Source: Tepidamorphaceae bacterium (GTDB lineage: Bacteria; Pseudomonadota; Alphaproteobacteria; Rhizobiales; JAKSCL01). Taken from it: a stretch of DNA of 64,000 nt. The notes under the pieces were generated by a model. That model saw nothing but the letters and a program-made list of their open reading frames with translations. It searched no databases and was not told the DNA's origin. Shown here piece by piece: positions 49,153 through 58,057 of this stretch; the stretch's first letter is position 1, and each line of letters opens with the position of its first letter. A program made the translations under genes and the position numbers. The DNA is taken from assembly GCA_028289445.1 (NCBI GenBank), contig JANQPO010000021.1, positions 1-64,000 on the forward strand, written 5' to 3'.

Positions 49153-51369
49153 TCAAACATTGGTGCGCGACTGCGTCATGCGCCGCCCGATTTCGGTTCG
49201 GCCAACGAGAATCTGCATCATGCCGACGGCGGCAAGCATGACGATGATCAGCGTCGTCGAGTAGGCAATCGCCAAGCCGTAATCGTTGTTTTCGACGCGG
49301 CCGATGATGTAGCTGGTCGCCATGTCGTATTCCGCCGAAACGAGGAAGATCACCGCCGAGATCGCCGTCATCGCCCGCACGAAGCTGTAAACGAGCGCTG
49401 CGAGGATTGCTGGACGCAACAGCGGGAGGATGATCTTTCGAAACGTCTGCCAGCTGTTCGCTCCCAAGGTCAGCGAGCTTTCGTCGAGCGACTTGTCTAT
49501 TTGGGACATGGAGGCGATGCCGGCCCTGACACCCACCGGCATGTTACGGAATATGAAGCTGACGACCAAAATGATCCCCGTTCCGGTAATCTCGATCGGC
49601 GGCACATTAAAGGCCAAGATGTAGCTGACGCCGATCACCGTGCCGGGGATCGCGAAGCTGAGCATTGTGCCGAATTCGAAGCTGTCCTTACCCGCGAAGG
49701 ATTGCCGGGTCAGCAGATACGCCGTGACTAAGCCGACGATCGCCGTAAGCGGCGCCGCCGCCGCCGCGATCTGGATTGTGGTCCAGAAGCTGTCCCACGC
49801 CGCGCCGGTCCAACGGATGCCGCTCTCCGTCAACCGGACGGAAAAGGCCGTCACATAGTGCTTCATGGTCAGCGTGTTGCGGACGCCCCAAAGCTCGACG
49901 AAGCTGCCGTAGATGATCATGCCGTAGACCACGGCAGTGAATGTTCCCCAGATCGCTGCCATACTCAGAACCGGCACTGAGAGCCTGCGCGGCATCATCG
50001 GATGGACCCCGGAATCGCCTTTGCCCGATACCGTGGTGTAGCTCTTTTTTCCAAGCCAGGCGCGCTGGGCATAAAAGGCCGACAGCGTGAAGAACAGCAA
50101 TACGATCGCAAGCACAGCCGCACGACCTTGATCGTACTGTGCACCGACAATGGCAAAGAAAATCTCCGTCGACAGGACATCGAAGTTGCCGCCCAACACG
50201 AGAGGATTTCCGAAGTCCGCCATGCTCTCGATGAAGCCGAGCAGGAATGCGTTGGCGAGCCCGGGCCGCATCAAAGGCAACGATACGGTCCTGAATGTTT
50301 GCCATTTGTTGGCGCGAAGGGTTTGGGCGGCCTCCTCCATCGACGGGGACACGCCCTCGACAACACCGATTAGGACTAGAAACGCAATTGGTGTGAAGGC
50401 CAGTGTTTGAGCAATCAAGATACCGGGGAGTCCGTAAAGCCATCGCGTCGGCTGGATCCCGAACTGATCGGCAACGAACACGGTGACGGAACCGGACAGC
50501 CCGAACAGCAGGATCAGAGCAAGGCCGATGACAAAAGGCGGCGTGATGATCGGCAGCACGGTGAGCGCGCGCAGGGCGCGCTTGTAGCGGAAGCCTGACC
50601 TCGTAACGACGAGGGCGAAGACCAGACCGAGAGCCGTCGTGATGATCCCCACGAGGATCGCCAAGAAAAGTGAGTTCCAGGCGGCACCGCACCGCCCATC
50701 GCCAAAGCATCCTAGGCCCCAAAGCCTGTCGTCGAAAAACTTGGATAGGAAGACCGCGACCGAGTACCCCCCGTCCTCGGTGATGAACGCCGCGGTGAGC
50801 ATTTTTGCGATTGGGAAGAACACGAATGTCGTCACGATTACGACGACGCCGCCAATCGCACCGACGACAAACACATCTCCGTTGACGGCACCCTTGGCCG
50901 CGATGCCTTGGGTGAACAGGAACAAAAACGCGGACGCGACCAGCAGCGCGCCGTAGCCCATTCCGAATTGACGATCGCCGAGATCACCAAGAAGCGTGGA
51001 GAGCCAGGCGAAGGTGTAGCCGCGCAGCCCGATGCCGAAGCCTTGGGCGATCAGGTAGGCAAAACCGAACCCTCCGGCCAAAACCAGCGTGACGGCATAG
51101 AGGTGGTCTGTCTTTGGACGTCCGAGAATTGCGAGCGGCGCAATAAGTGGAACGATGAGCGGCGCAAGCCATAGCTTCTCGCCATTGGCGATAAGAAAGG
51201 CCGCCGGCGCATAGTCCTGTTCGAAAGGGTATCCTTCCAGAAGCCATTCAAACTGGAAGAAGCCGTCCTCGATCCCGTACCAGGGCAGCAAAACGAAACC
51301 CGCCCATCCGGCGATCAGCCAAAAGATCAGAACCGGATGGGCGGATTTCTTTGACGCTTGGACGCGCAA
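49153..51369 (-). CDS. Fused double-permease of an AfuB-like ABC importer
   Basis: The 738-residue inner-membrane protein holds two complete BPD-type permease units. The EAA loops are EEAAQTLRANKWQTFRTVSLP (first half, near residue 345) and ESSLTLGANSWQTFRKIILP (second half). An additional block of hydrophobic helices lies at the N-terminus (about 1-190). The fusion and size resemble AfuB, whose system in Actinobacillus was shown to carry hexose phosphates after first being called an iron transporter. It starts 4 nt after the SBP stop. Confidence 0.87.
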   Translation of the reverse strand: MRVQASKKSAHPVLIFWLIAGWAGFVLLPWYGIEDGFFQFEWLLEGYPFEQDYAPAAFLIANGEKLWLAPLIVPLIAPLAILGRPKTDHLYAVTLVLAGGFGFAYLIAQGFGIGLRGYTFAWLSTLLGDLGDRQFGMGYGALLVASAFLFLFTQGIAAKGAVNGDVFVVGAIGGVVVIVTTFVFFPIAKMLTAAFITEDGGYSVAVFLSKFFDDRLWGLGCFGDGRCGAAWNSLFLAILVGIITTALGLVFALVVTRSGFRYKRALRALTVLPIITPPFVIGLALILLFGLSGSVTVFVADQFGIQPTRWLYGLPGILIAQTLAFTPIAFLVLIGVVEGVSPSMEEAAQTLRANKWQTFRTVSLPLMRPGLANAFLLGFIESMADFGNPLVLGGNFDVLSTEIFFAIVGAQYDQGRAAVLAIVLLFFTLSAFYAQRAWLGKKSYTTVSGKGDSGVHPMMPRRLSVPVLSMAAIWGTFTAVVYGMIIYGSFVELWGVRNTLTMKHYVTAFSVRLTESGIRWTGAAWDSFWTTIQIAAAAAPLTAIVGLVTAYLLTRQSFAGKDSFEFGTMLSFAIPGTVIGVSYILAFNVPPIEITGTGIILVVSFIFRNMPVGVRAGIASMSQIDKSLDESSLTLGANSWQTFRKIILPLLRPAILAALVYSFVRAMTAISAVIFLVSAEYDMATSYIIGRVENNDYGLAIAYSTTLIIVMLAAVGMMQILVGRTEIGRRMTQSRTNV

Positions 51370-51373
51370 TGGC

Positions 51374-52399
51374 TTACTGCGGGAGCGTGGACACCTCGTC
51401 GTCCCACTTCTTCAGCAGGCGCTTGCGTTCGTCAGACGAACCGTACTTCGCGAAGTCGTAATCGATCAGTTTGATCGTCGACATGTCCGGCGCCTTGTCG
51501 GATGTCTGTGCGTTGACATTGGAGGGCACCTGAAATGCATTGACCTGAAGGGCGAGGTTTTGTGCCTCGGGTGTCAGGGCCCAATCATAAAACTTCTTCG
51601 CCTCGTCCATGTTGCGCGCACCGGCGATAATCGACATGGAACCGATCTCGTATCCAGTGCCCTCGCAGGGCGCCACGACCTTCACTGGGAACCCGGACAC
51701 GGCCTGTTTGACGGCATCATGCATGAACACGATGCCGATCGTGTTCTCGCCGCGTCCAGCGGCCTTGATCGGAGCCGAGCCAGACTTGGTGTATTGGTTG
51801 ATGTTGGCATGCAGGCCCTTCATGAACTCGAAGCCTTCATCTTCGCCAAAAAGCTGCACCATCGACGCCAGTGTCGTGTAAGCGGTCCCCGATGAGTTCG
51901 GGTTGGCCATTTGCACGTGACCCTTGAACTCCGGCTTCAAAAGGTCGTTCCAGCATGACGGTTCGGGAAGATTGTTGGAGGCAAGGAGCTCGGTGTTGTA
52001 GCCATAGCCGAGCGCCCCTGAATAAATCCCGATCGTCCGATTGCCTGCGCTCTCCGCCTGGCTGATCGCCCAGGCATGCAACTGCTCACGCATCGGCGAC
52101 ATGTACTCCTCGGTCAGACCCTCTTCAGCGGCCTGAAGATGCGGATCGCCGGTCCCGCCCCACCAGACGTCCCCTTTGGGATTCGAAGCTTCGGCCTTGA
52201 CCTGTGCAAATGTCTCACCGGACGATTTCCGGGTCATATTGACGTCGATGCCGGTGGCATCTTCGAAACTGCGCGCCATCAACTGGCACCAGTCTTCCTG
52301 CGCACTGCAATAGAACGTAAGCTTGTCGGCGTGTGCCGCACCCACCGAAGCCGCCATGGCAAGTGCCGACGTGCAGATCATTGCCTTGATTGATTTCAT
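51374..52399 (-). CDS. AfuA-like periplasmic solute-binding protein
   Basis: The 341-residue product starts MKSIKAMICTSALAMAASVG, with cleavage after AHA near residue 24. The mature N-terminus DKLTFYCSAQEDWCQLMARSF and the segments TRKSSGETFAQVKAEASNPK and DVWWGGTGDPHLQAAEEG match the AfuA-like group rather than Tyr-rich ferric-binding FbpA. Cys31/Cys38, and cysteines in EPSCWND and APCEGTG, could form disulfides. GGGAGG precedes the ATG. A Pho-box-like repeat ends 26 nt upstream. The solute is inferred to be a phosphate ester. Confidence 0.86.
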   Translation of the reverse strand: MKSIKAMICTSALAMAASVGAAHADKLTFYCSAQEDWCQLMARSFEDATGIDVNMTRKSSGETFAQVKAEASNPKGDVWWGGTGDPHLQAAEEGLTEEYMSPMREQLHAWAISQAESAGNRTIGIYSGALGYGYNTELLASNNLPEPSCWNDLLKPEFKGHVQMANPNSSGTAYTTLASMVQLFGEDEGFEFMKGLHANINQYTKSGSAPIKAAGRGENTIGIVFMHDAVKQAVSGFPVKVVAPCEGTGYEIGSMSIIAGARNMDEAKKFYDWALTPEAQNLALQVNAFQVPSNVNAQTSDKAPDMSTIKLIDYDFAKYGSSDERKRLLKKWDDEVSTLPQ

Positions 52400-52425
52400 T
52401 GTTCTTTCCTCCCGGCCTGATGTTT

Positions 52426-52443
52426 ATGACACTTTTATGACAG
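52426..52443 (-). promoter_or_regulatory. Pho-box-like PhoB site upstream of the ABC importer
   Basis: The minus strand reads CTGTCAT-AAAA-GTGTCAT (52443-52426), two 7-bp direct repeats with an 11-bp period. It matches the E. coli Pho box consensus at 17 of 18 positions; only the first base of the second repeat differs. It faces the solute-binding protein gene and ends 26 nt before its ATG. That is closer than usual, and no good -10 is seen at the expected distance. The rest of the 264-bp gap (52400-52663) shows no gene. Confidence 0.65.
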
Positions 52444-52663
52444 GAGGTTAGAAACCAAAACGGTATCTGGCAAACGATATCTTCGTGCGCTTTGCCGCAC
52501 TGCTCTGGGCGGCTGGCGAGCCTTGCTACGTTATGCGTAACAAGAAGGCGGCGGTTTGCTTGAGCGGCACCAAGTTCCTCAAGGCAGGTGGTGCAACTCG
52601 CCTCCCGGCGCCCTCGATCGACCGCCTCCAGCAGCAGTTGACATCGCGGCTTCGATCTAGCGA

Positions 52664-53257
52664 TCAGCCGTCCGGCGCCGGTATCTCAAGCTCGGGTTCA
52701 GGCGTGTTGTGCTGCGTGATCGTGCTCGGATTGGCACCGCCGAACGCGTGGACCACTTTCCAAGGAAATCCGCTTTGGGCATCCACCCAGTAGGTACTTT
52801 GAACCGGTGTGCCCGCGGGGATCATTTCATATTTGAGTGAGAAGCGATGAACCGTCTTGCCATCAAGATCGATGCTGTAGTCGCACGCAATGTCACGCGA
52901 GTGCTCCGCCTGCTTCCTGAAATTGTCATCTTGAGCGGCAAGTTCCTGCGCTGACTGCTCTCGCAACAGAGTCCATGTCTTGCCGCCATCGCTCGTTGTG
53001 TAGAAACTGCCGCCATCCCATAGGCTGACTGGGCTGCCTGCCGCATCGAGCGACATGCCGCGCCGGTTCGGAGTCGATAAGGCGGCACTCTGGATTTTCT
53101 GGCCAGCCATCTCGGTCGTCACCTCTTGGCGCATGGGTACGGGATGGGCGATATCCAGCATGGCCGCACGCGCGTCGGTCTCGCAGTCCGCGGCATGCAC
53201 TGGGGGGATGATTGTCGCACCGGTCAGCATGATGGCGCACGCGAAAGGTCTTATCAT
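52664..53257 (-). CDS. Exported protein of unknown function
   Basis: The family is not recognised. The 197-residue product starts MIRPFACAIMLTGATIIPP at 53257, with a signal peptide cleaved after VHA (about residue 22). The mature part has Cys25 and Cys125 (ACDYSIDLDG), a repeat-like WDGGSFYTTSDGGKTW segment, and STYWVDAQSGFPWKVVHAFGG, which resembles beta-rich lipoprotein-carrier or sigma-E-regulator folds. It ends in acidic PEPELEIPAPDG. It is divergent from the cyclase-TPR gene (185 bp between starts). Confidence 0.6.
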   Translation of the reverse strand: MIRPFACAIMLTGATIIPPVHAADCETDARAAMLDIAHPVPMRQEVTTEMAGQKIQSAALSTPNRRGMSLDAAGSPVSLWDGGSFYTTSDGGKTWTLLREQSAQELAAQDDNFRKQAEHSRDIACDYSIDLDGKTVHRFSLKYEMIPAGTPVQSTYWVDAQSGFPWKVVHAFGGANPSTITQHNTPEPELEIPAPDG

Positions 53258-53442
53258 TCTGCTTCGTCCTCTCAGGGAAGGGCTGCCGCTTCGGCAATCG
53301 ATCCTACTCAAATGCTCCGGTTCGATTGATAGTGCATGCTTGGTCCAAAGCAAATCGATACGGGAAACCGCTGATCCGTAAGTGGCTTGAGACAGCCAAC
53401 AATCCGTGTGATCCTTCGATCGTATCGACTGGAGTTCACCCT

Positions 53443-55095
53443 ATGAGACGCCGACTCGCCGTGATCTTGATGGTCGATATGGTCGACTACACGGCCGCAA
53501 TGGAAGTCGACCAAGCGGGCACAATCGGGTTGATCCAGGACCTGCGCGACCGATGGCTCGAGCCAGAAGCCGTGAATCGGGGCGGCGACGTGCTGAAGCG
53601 CATGGGCGACGGGTGGATCATCGGGTTTGCCTCCGTCGCCGATGCGGTTGAGACCGCACAGGCCGTGCAGATTTCGCTGGTTGGGCACGAGAAGATCAGG
53701 CTTCGCATTGCGGCGCATCTTGGCGAGATCTTCGAGGATGAGGCCGACATCTACGGCACCGGCATCAATATAGCTGCGCGCCTTCAGACCGAGGCCCCGC
53801 CGGGAGGCGTGATGATCTCGGAAGATCTGCGCCGACAGCTGGACGAGCAGCATGCCGAGGGTTTTAGCGACGCAGGGACCTTTACTCTGAAGAACGTCGC
53901 AAAGCCGGTGAGCGGCTTTCAGTGGCGGCCCATGATTGCGTCCAGCAGCGTTTCGGACGAGGTGCCCATTATCGCTGTCGAAAAGGTCACAACCGCGCCC
54001 GAAACAGGGGAGACGCTGGAGGCAGGGGCGGACCTGCAGGAGCAACTACTCCACAACCTCTCGCGACGCACAGGAGTGCGGGTTCTTTCTGCCGATACAG
54101 CGGGCAACACCGAGGCAACCTACGCGCTAAGGTGCCGCCTGCGATGCCGGGACGCACAATCGCGGATCATGTCTTCATTGGTTCGTCTTAGCGACGGCCA
54201 AGTGACCTGGTCGCGCGTTTTCGAGGGCGATGCGGACCACCTTTTCGAGTTGACGGACCGGACCGCCGAGCAGCTTTCGGACGCGCTGCGGCTCCAGATC
54301 AACGCATTCGATGGCGATCGCCTGGCCAATGTGCCCGACGATCAGCTGAGTTCCAGCGAGCTAAGGACGCGTGCTGCGATGCTCTTCTATCGCGCCACGG
54401 TGGCGGATTACCGCCGGGCTGTCGGCTTGTTGGATCGGGCGCTTTCACTCGATCCCGAGAATGCCTCGGGCCTCTCGATGTGGTGCGAAGGGCAACTGTT
54501 CATTTTGGAATCTTGCTATCGCAATGCCGATCCAGAGCTGCGCGCCAAAATCCTCGCTCGCTCGGATAAAGCCGTCCAACTGTCGCCCCGATCGGATTAT
54601 TCGTGGTATGTGCGTGCCCATGTGCGCGCTCGTCTTGATGGCGCTATCGAGGGTGCGCGGAAGGATGTCGAGCGGCTTATACAACTGAACCCCGGTTATG
54701 CACTGGGAATCGAAGCGCGCGGCTATGTCGAGTTTTTCGCCGGCAGTTGGGACGCGGCCTGCGAGGCACTGACCGACGTCGTGGCCCGTTCGGACGACGA
54801 TCCGTTTCTTGCGTTCCGTCTCTATCCGCTCGCCGTTGCCCACATGCTGGCCGGCAGGTCGGCCGCGGCACTCACTGTCATAACCGAGGCAACGGAACGA
54901 CGACCCTCATGCCAGCACTATTGGCTGGTAAAGGCATGGATCCTTCGCGAGATGGGTAAGGATGCAGAAGCGATCAGGGCCTCTGAAGGTGCCGAAATGG
55001 CCTCAGAGCGGGCAGACGTTCTCGCACAGAACCTGCACCTGCCGCGTGAAATTGGCGAGAAGATCGGACTTCCCAAGGGACCGATAGAAGCCTGA
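53443..55095 (+). CDS. Class III adenylate/guanylate cyclase with C-terminal TPR region
   Basis: The 550-residue product starts MRRRLAVILMVDMVDYTAAM at 53443, after GGAG. The catalytic domain (about 1-165) keeps the two metal Asp residues (in MVDMVDY and RMGDGWIIGF), the Lys before GDG, and DIYGTGINIAARLQ with the base-specifying Asp and the Asn/Arg pair, so it looks active as an adenylate cyclase. The rest (about 190-550) is a helical TPR-like domain (ALSLDPENASGLSMWCEG, LIQLNPGYALGIEARGY). Similar cyclases are multiplied in rhizobia. The 285 bp after it (55096-55380) hold no supported gene. Confidence 0.85.
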   Translation: MRRRLAVILMVDMVDYTAAMEVDQAGTIGLIQDLRDRWLEPEAVNRGGDVLKRMGDGWIIGFASVADAVETAQAVQISLVGHEKIRLRIAAHLGEIFEDEADIYGTGINIAARLQTEAPPGGVMISEDLRRQLDEQHAEGFSDAGTFTLKNVAKPVSGFQWRPMIASSSVSDEVPIIAVEKVTTAPETGETLEAGADLQEQLLHNLSRRTGVRVLSADTAGNTEATYALRCRLRCRDAQSRIMSSLVRLSDGQVTWSRVFEGDADHLFELTDRTAEQLSDALRLQINAFDGDRLANVPDDQLSSSELRTRAAMLFYRATVADYRRAVGLLDRALSLDPENASGLSMWCEGQLFILESCYRNADPELRAKILARSDKAVQLSPRSDYSWYVRAHVRARLDGAIEGARKDVERLIQLNPGYALGIEARGYVEFFAGSWDAACEALTDVVARSDDDPFLAFRLYPLAVAHMLAGRSAAALTVITEATERRPSCQHYWLVKAWILREMGKDAEAIRASEGAEMASERADVLAQNLHLPREIGEKIGLPKGPIEA

Positions 55096-55380
55096 GATCG
55101 AAAGTAGCGCCTCGTCGCACGTGGGCGTTATCGTCCATTGCTCCTGAGCGACAATCTGCTCGCTCGCTCGGACTGCTGATGCGACGCGGTCTTGCTCGGT
55201 CGCCGGAATCGGTTCCATTCCCACATCCGAACAGCATGATTTGATCACGTTTGATTGGTCCGCGATATTGGCTTTGGTCGGCGATCATCGGTACCGCAAC
55301 ACTTGCATTCGATGAGTGTAGACTTGAACAGGACCATCAAGACACCGCATTAAGCTTAGCCATTTGATGCCTTCGCTTGG

Positions 55381-55875
55381 CTATCTATCCAATTCCTCCA
55401 GCAAGCGCTGGTAGCCGGCCTTCGCAAGCGAGTTCGCCGGAAGTTCGGACACGCGTGCGAAATCCTCTTCTCCGGGTATCACGTCGCCAACGGCGACAAG
55501 CATCACCATCCCATATCTCCCGTGCCGTCGACAGGTAACGCCGTAGAGTCCAGGCCGGTCGAACACAACATCCGCGCGAAGCTGACCTGAGATATCGACG
55601 GGTGGTACGCCGTCCGGCCACAGCCCTTTTTGCGAAAAGACCGTGTGACTGCCGCGGCTGTTGAGAAACGTCACGGTCTCGCCCGGCTCGACGTGGACCA
55701 GATCGGGCGCGAAGCGGAACATGCCCGAGGCTGAAGACACCGAAAAATCAGTCAGTTGATCGACTGTCCGCAACGCCTGGCTGGCTCCGGCAAATCCGAC
55801 GCCGAAGAACACGGTCGTAATCGCCGCAGGCAGCAAGGCGCCGCGAAACACCTTCAGCAAAGTCAAAAGTTTCAT
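55381..55875 (-). CDS. Pseudoazurin-like type I copper protein
   Basis: This exported blue copper protein (164 residues) starts MKLLTLLKVFRGALLPAAIT, with a signal peptide to about residue 35. The copper ligands of pseudoazurin are all present: His77 (RGSHTV), Cys115, His118 and Met123, in CRRHGRYGM with the exact C-x2-H-x4-M spacing. Such proteins shuttle electrons in the periplasm. Its ATG overlaps the HEAT gene stop as ATGA, making it the last gene of the Idr-like operon and a likely electron donor or acceptor for that enzyme. Confidence 0.87.
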   Translation of the reverse strand: MKLLTLLKVFRGALLPAAITTVFFGVGFAGASQALRTVDQLTDFSVSSASGMFRFAPDLVHVEPGETVTFLNSRGSHTVFSQKGLWPDGVPPVDISGQLRADVVFDRPGLYGVTCRRHGRYGMVMLVAVGDVIPGEEDFARVSELPANSLAKAGYQRLLEELDR

Positions 55876-58007
55876 CGAAAGCCCCTTTCATCGCCGGCGA
55901 AAGCCGTCAGCAGGACCAGCGCTTTTCGAGGAGGGAGTGAACCCTTAGATAGCATCGACGCTGCTTTTGCGGAGGCGAGCGTTGATGCGGACATTAACTC
56001 ACAAAGTGTATCGGATCGTTCGACGTGGACGAGCCGCTCGGTCGCCGCCTCCATTAGATCGGGATCATCGGCCAACACTACCCTTTTTAGCGCAGCGCGG
56101 CGCACCGCAAGAACCATATCGCTAAGCTGATCGATTGCCTGGTTGGGTGGTAGAAATTCAACTGCGGCGGCCCGGATCAAGGCATCATCGTCTTGTAGCG
56201 CATCGCCGATGATCTGGGGATTGTCCTGCCTTGCCGTTCGGATGCGAAACACTGCCATGCGGACAACCGGATCGGGATCGCGAGCGGTCGCTGTTGCTGC
56301 CGCACAAAGTTCGGCATCCGGCTCGACCGCATTACAACTGTCCGCCAAGGTCTTCCAAGCCGATCGGCGCAACTCATCATTGCCGTTACACGCCCGTTCC
56401 AGCAGCGCTGCCTGAATGGGCTCGGCGACGAGTGCCTGCGAGCACCGAATCGCCTCAAGGGAGAGAGCATCGCTAATCTCGTCCGGGCCTTCGACCGCCC
56501 GTCTCTTGCGCCGCTTAGGCGCGCTTTCCTCCGGCGTGTCTTCCGCTGCGTCTTGCTCGACGGAATGGTCCTTGAGAATGGCGTCAAGTGTGGACTGCGT
56601 CGCTTCTTCTTCCCGGTCGTCGTTTGCGTCGACGATTTCGCCCTCTGGCGTAATCCGAATGCGGCGACGCCCGCCATCTTCGCCCTTGGGCATGGCAGCA
56701 TCGTGCGCTTCGGTATCGGCCGGTGACAGACGATCGGCATCTTCGGCCGCAAGAAACGTTCCGGCGATCGCTTCCGCGATCATGTTCTGCGCATCGGTAT
56801 CGCCGGACCGGGCTCTGTTCGCCAAAACGACGAGAACTGCGGCACGCACCTGCTGTGCGGGGTTCGACAGAATGGCCCCCAGCGTGTCGATGGGAATTGC
56901 AGGCTCAATCGCCTCGAGCGAAGAGACGGCCGCGATACGCGCGTCGAGCGGGCGATCCGCGTCACGGATGAGAGCTAAGAGCGGGCCTTCCGCTCTGTCG
57001 GGCGCAATGACCGAGAGCTGTCGCGCGGCGGCTGTCATGAGCACCGACGCGGCCGTGTCGAGCCAGGCCAGCATGTTGTCTGCGAGCATCTCGCTCAATT
57101 CCGGCGCCAAAGGCGGTTGCAGCCGATCAAGCGCGGCGGCCTGAACACTCGGGTCCTGATCGAAAAGGGACTGAACGACGAGTTCGGGACGACCTGGCGC
57201 GATACGGCAAAGCGCGGCAAGACGAACCGCTGCGTCCGTATCCTCCGTTACACATTTCAGCGTGCGAGGGTCATCCGGTGATAGAGCCTTGAGGGCCAAC
57301 ACCCGCAATTGCGGATTGGCGGAGGCCAAGAGCCGATCGATGTGCGGTTCGAGTGCCTCCGGCGCCAGCCGCATCAGCGTCTCCGCAGCGCGTCGTCCGG
57401 CCGTCCCACCTTCGGTCTGTATCACCGTCAGGAGCTGGTGAACGCCGTCGGCACCCATCCGACCCAAGGCGTCGAAGACCTGCACATCCAGGTTCTGGCC
57501 AAATTCGTCGTTTCGGGCGGCCATCATATCGTCGATGGCTTCCGTTGCACCCATATCACCCAAGGCGGCAATGGCGGCGATTTGTATGTCCAGCCAGTCC
57601 TCCCAGTCGCCAAGTTCGTCTTCCCATGTCACGCGATCGTCAGATCGCGAGCGGGCCAGGGCACGGAGAAGATCGGCCGTATCGGTGGTCTTGAGCCGGC
57701 GGAGCGCTTCGATTGCCGCCAGCTTGACCTCGCGCACCGGATCGCTCTCAAGCGACTGGACGATGGACTCAATATCGTCTGCCGTAGCAATGCGCGAAAG
57801 GGCTTCCATTGCATCGCTGCGAACATCGGGGTCTGGATCGAGAAGGAACGCGCTTAATGCGGTCCGCAGCGCGGACTCGTTTTCGATGACGGCCGGCAGC
57901 GCCCGCACGGCGGCGCATCGCAAAACCTCGTTCTCGCTCTCAAGAAAGCGATTGAGCGCGGCCGCAGGTGAGGCAGTTGCCGCTATCTCTAAGGCGTCAT
58001 CGCGCAT
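55872..58007 (-). CDS. HEAT-repeat protein in the Idr-like operon
   Basis: The 711-residue product MRDDALEIAATASPAAAL consists almost entirely of HEAT/PBS-lyase-like helical repeats, such as DPDPDVRSDAMEALSRIA and DPVREVKLAAIEALRRL. Repeats occupy about 20-430 and 530-700. A charged linker rich in Asp/Glu and Lys/Arg (about 450-530, including PKRRKRRAVEG) separates the two blocks. No signal peptide is seen, so it is cytoplasmic. HEAT-repeat proteins act as scaffolds and, in some cofactor systems, in enzyme maturation. It starts 50 nt after the molybdoenzyme gene, which suggests a dedicated chaperone role. This is inference. Confidence 0.82.
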   Translation of the reverse strand: MRDDALEIAATASPAAALNRFLESENEVLRCAAVRALPAVIENESALRTALSAFLLDPDPDVRSDAMEALSRIATADDIESIVQSLESDPVREVKLAAIEALRRLKTTDTADLLRALARSRSDDRVTWEDELGDWEDWLDIQIAAIAALGDMGATEAIDDMMAARNDEFGQNLDVQVFDALGRMGADGVHQLLTVIQTEGGTAGRRAAETLMRLAPEALEPHIDRLLASANPQLRVLALKALSPDDPRTLKCVTEDTDAAVRLAALCRIAPGRPELVVQSLFDQDPSVQAAALDRLQPPLAPELSEMLADNMLAWLDTAASVLMTAAARQLSVIAPDRAEGPLLALIRDADRPLDARIAAVSSLEAIEPAIPIDTLGAILSNPAQQVRAAVLVVLANRARSGDTDAQNMIAEAIAGTFLAAEDADRLSPADTEAHDAAMPKGEDGGRRRIRITPEGEIVDANDDREEEATQSTLDAILKDHSVEQDAAEDTPEESAPKRRKRRAVEGPDEISDALSLEAIRCSQALVAEPIQAALLERACNGNDELRRSAWKTLADSCNAVEPDAELCAAATATARDPDPVVRMAVFRIRTARQDNPQIIGDALQDDDALIRAAAVEFLPPNQAIDQLSDMVLAVRRAALKRVVLADDPDLMEAATERLVHVERSDTLCELMSASTLASAKAASMLSKGSLPPRKALVLLTAFAGDERGFR

Positions 58008-58057
58008 GCATAACTCATTGATTGGTCACCCCGACTGAGCAGCTGGGGCGGCCAAGA

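Noticed and set aside
48077..52399. Ferric iron importer (Fbp/Fut type)
   Set aside because: The binding protein has the Cys-bearing AfuA-like N-terminus rather than Tyr ligands, and the upstream site is a Pho box, not a Fur or Irr site.
52485..52793. Small plus-strand gene of 102 codons after the Pho-box region
   Set aside because: It runs antisense into the exported-protein gene and has no ribosome site or conserved feature.
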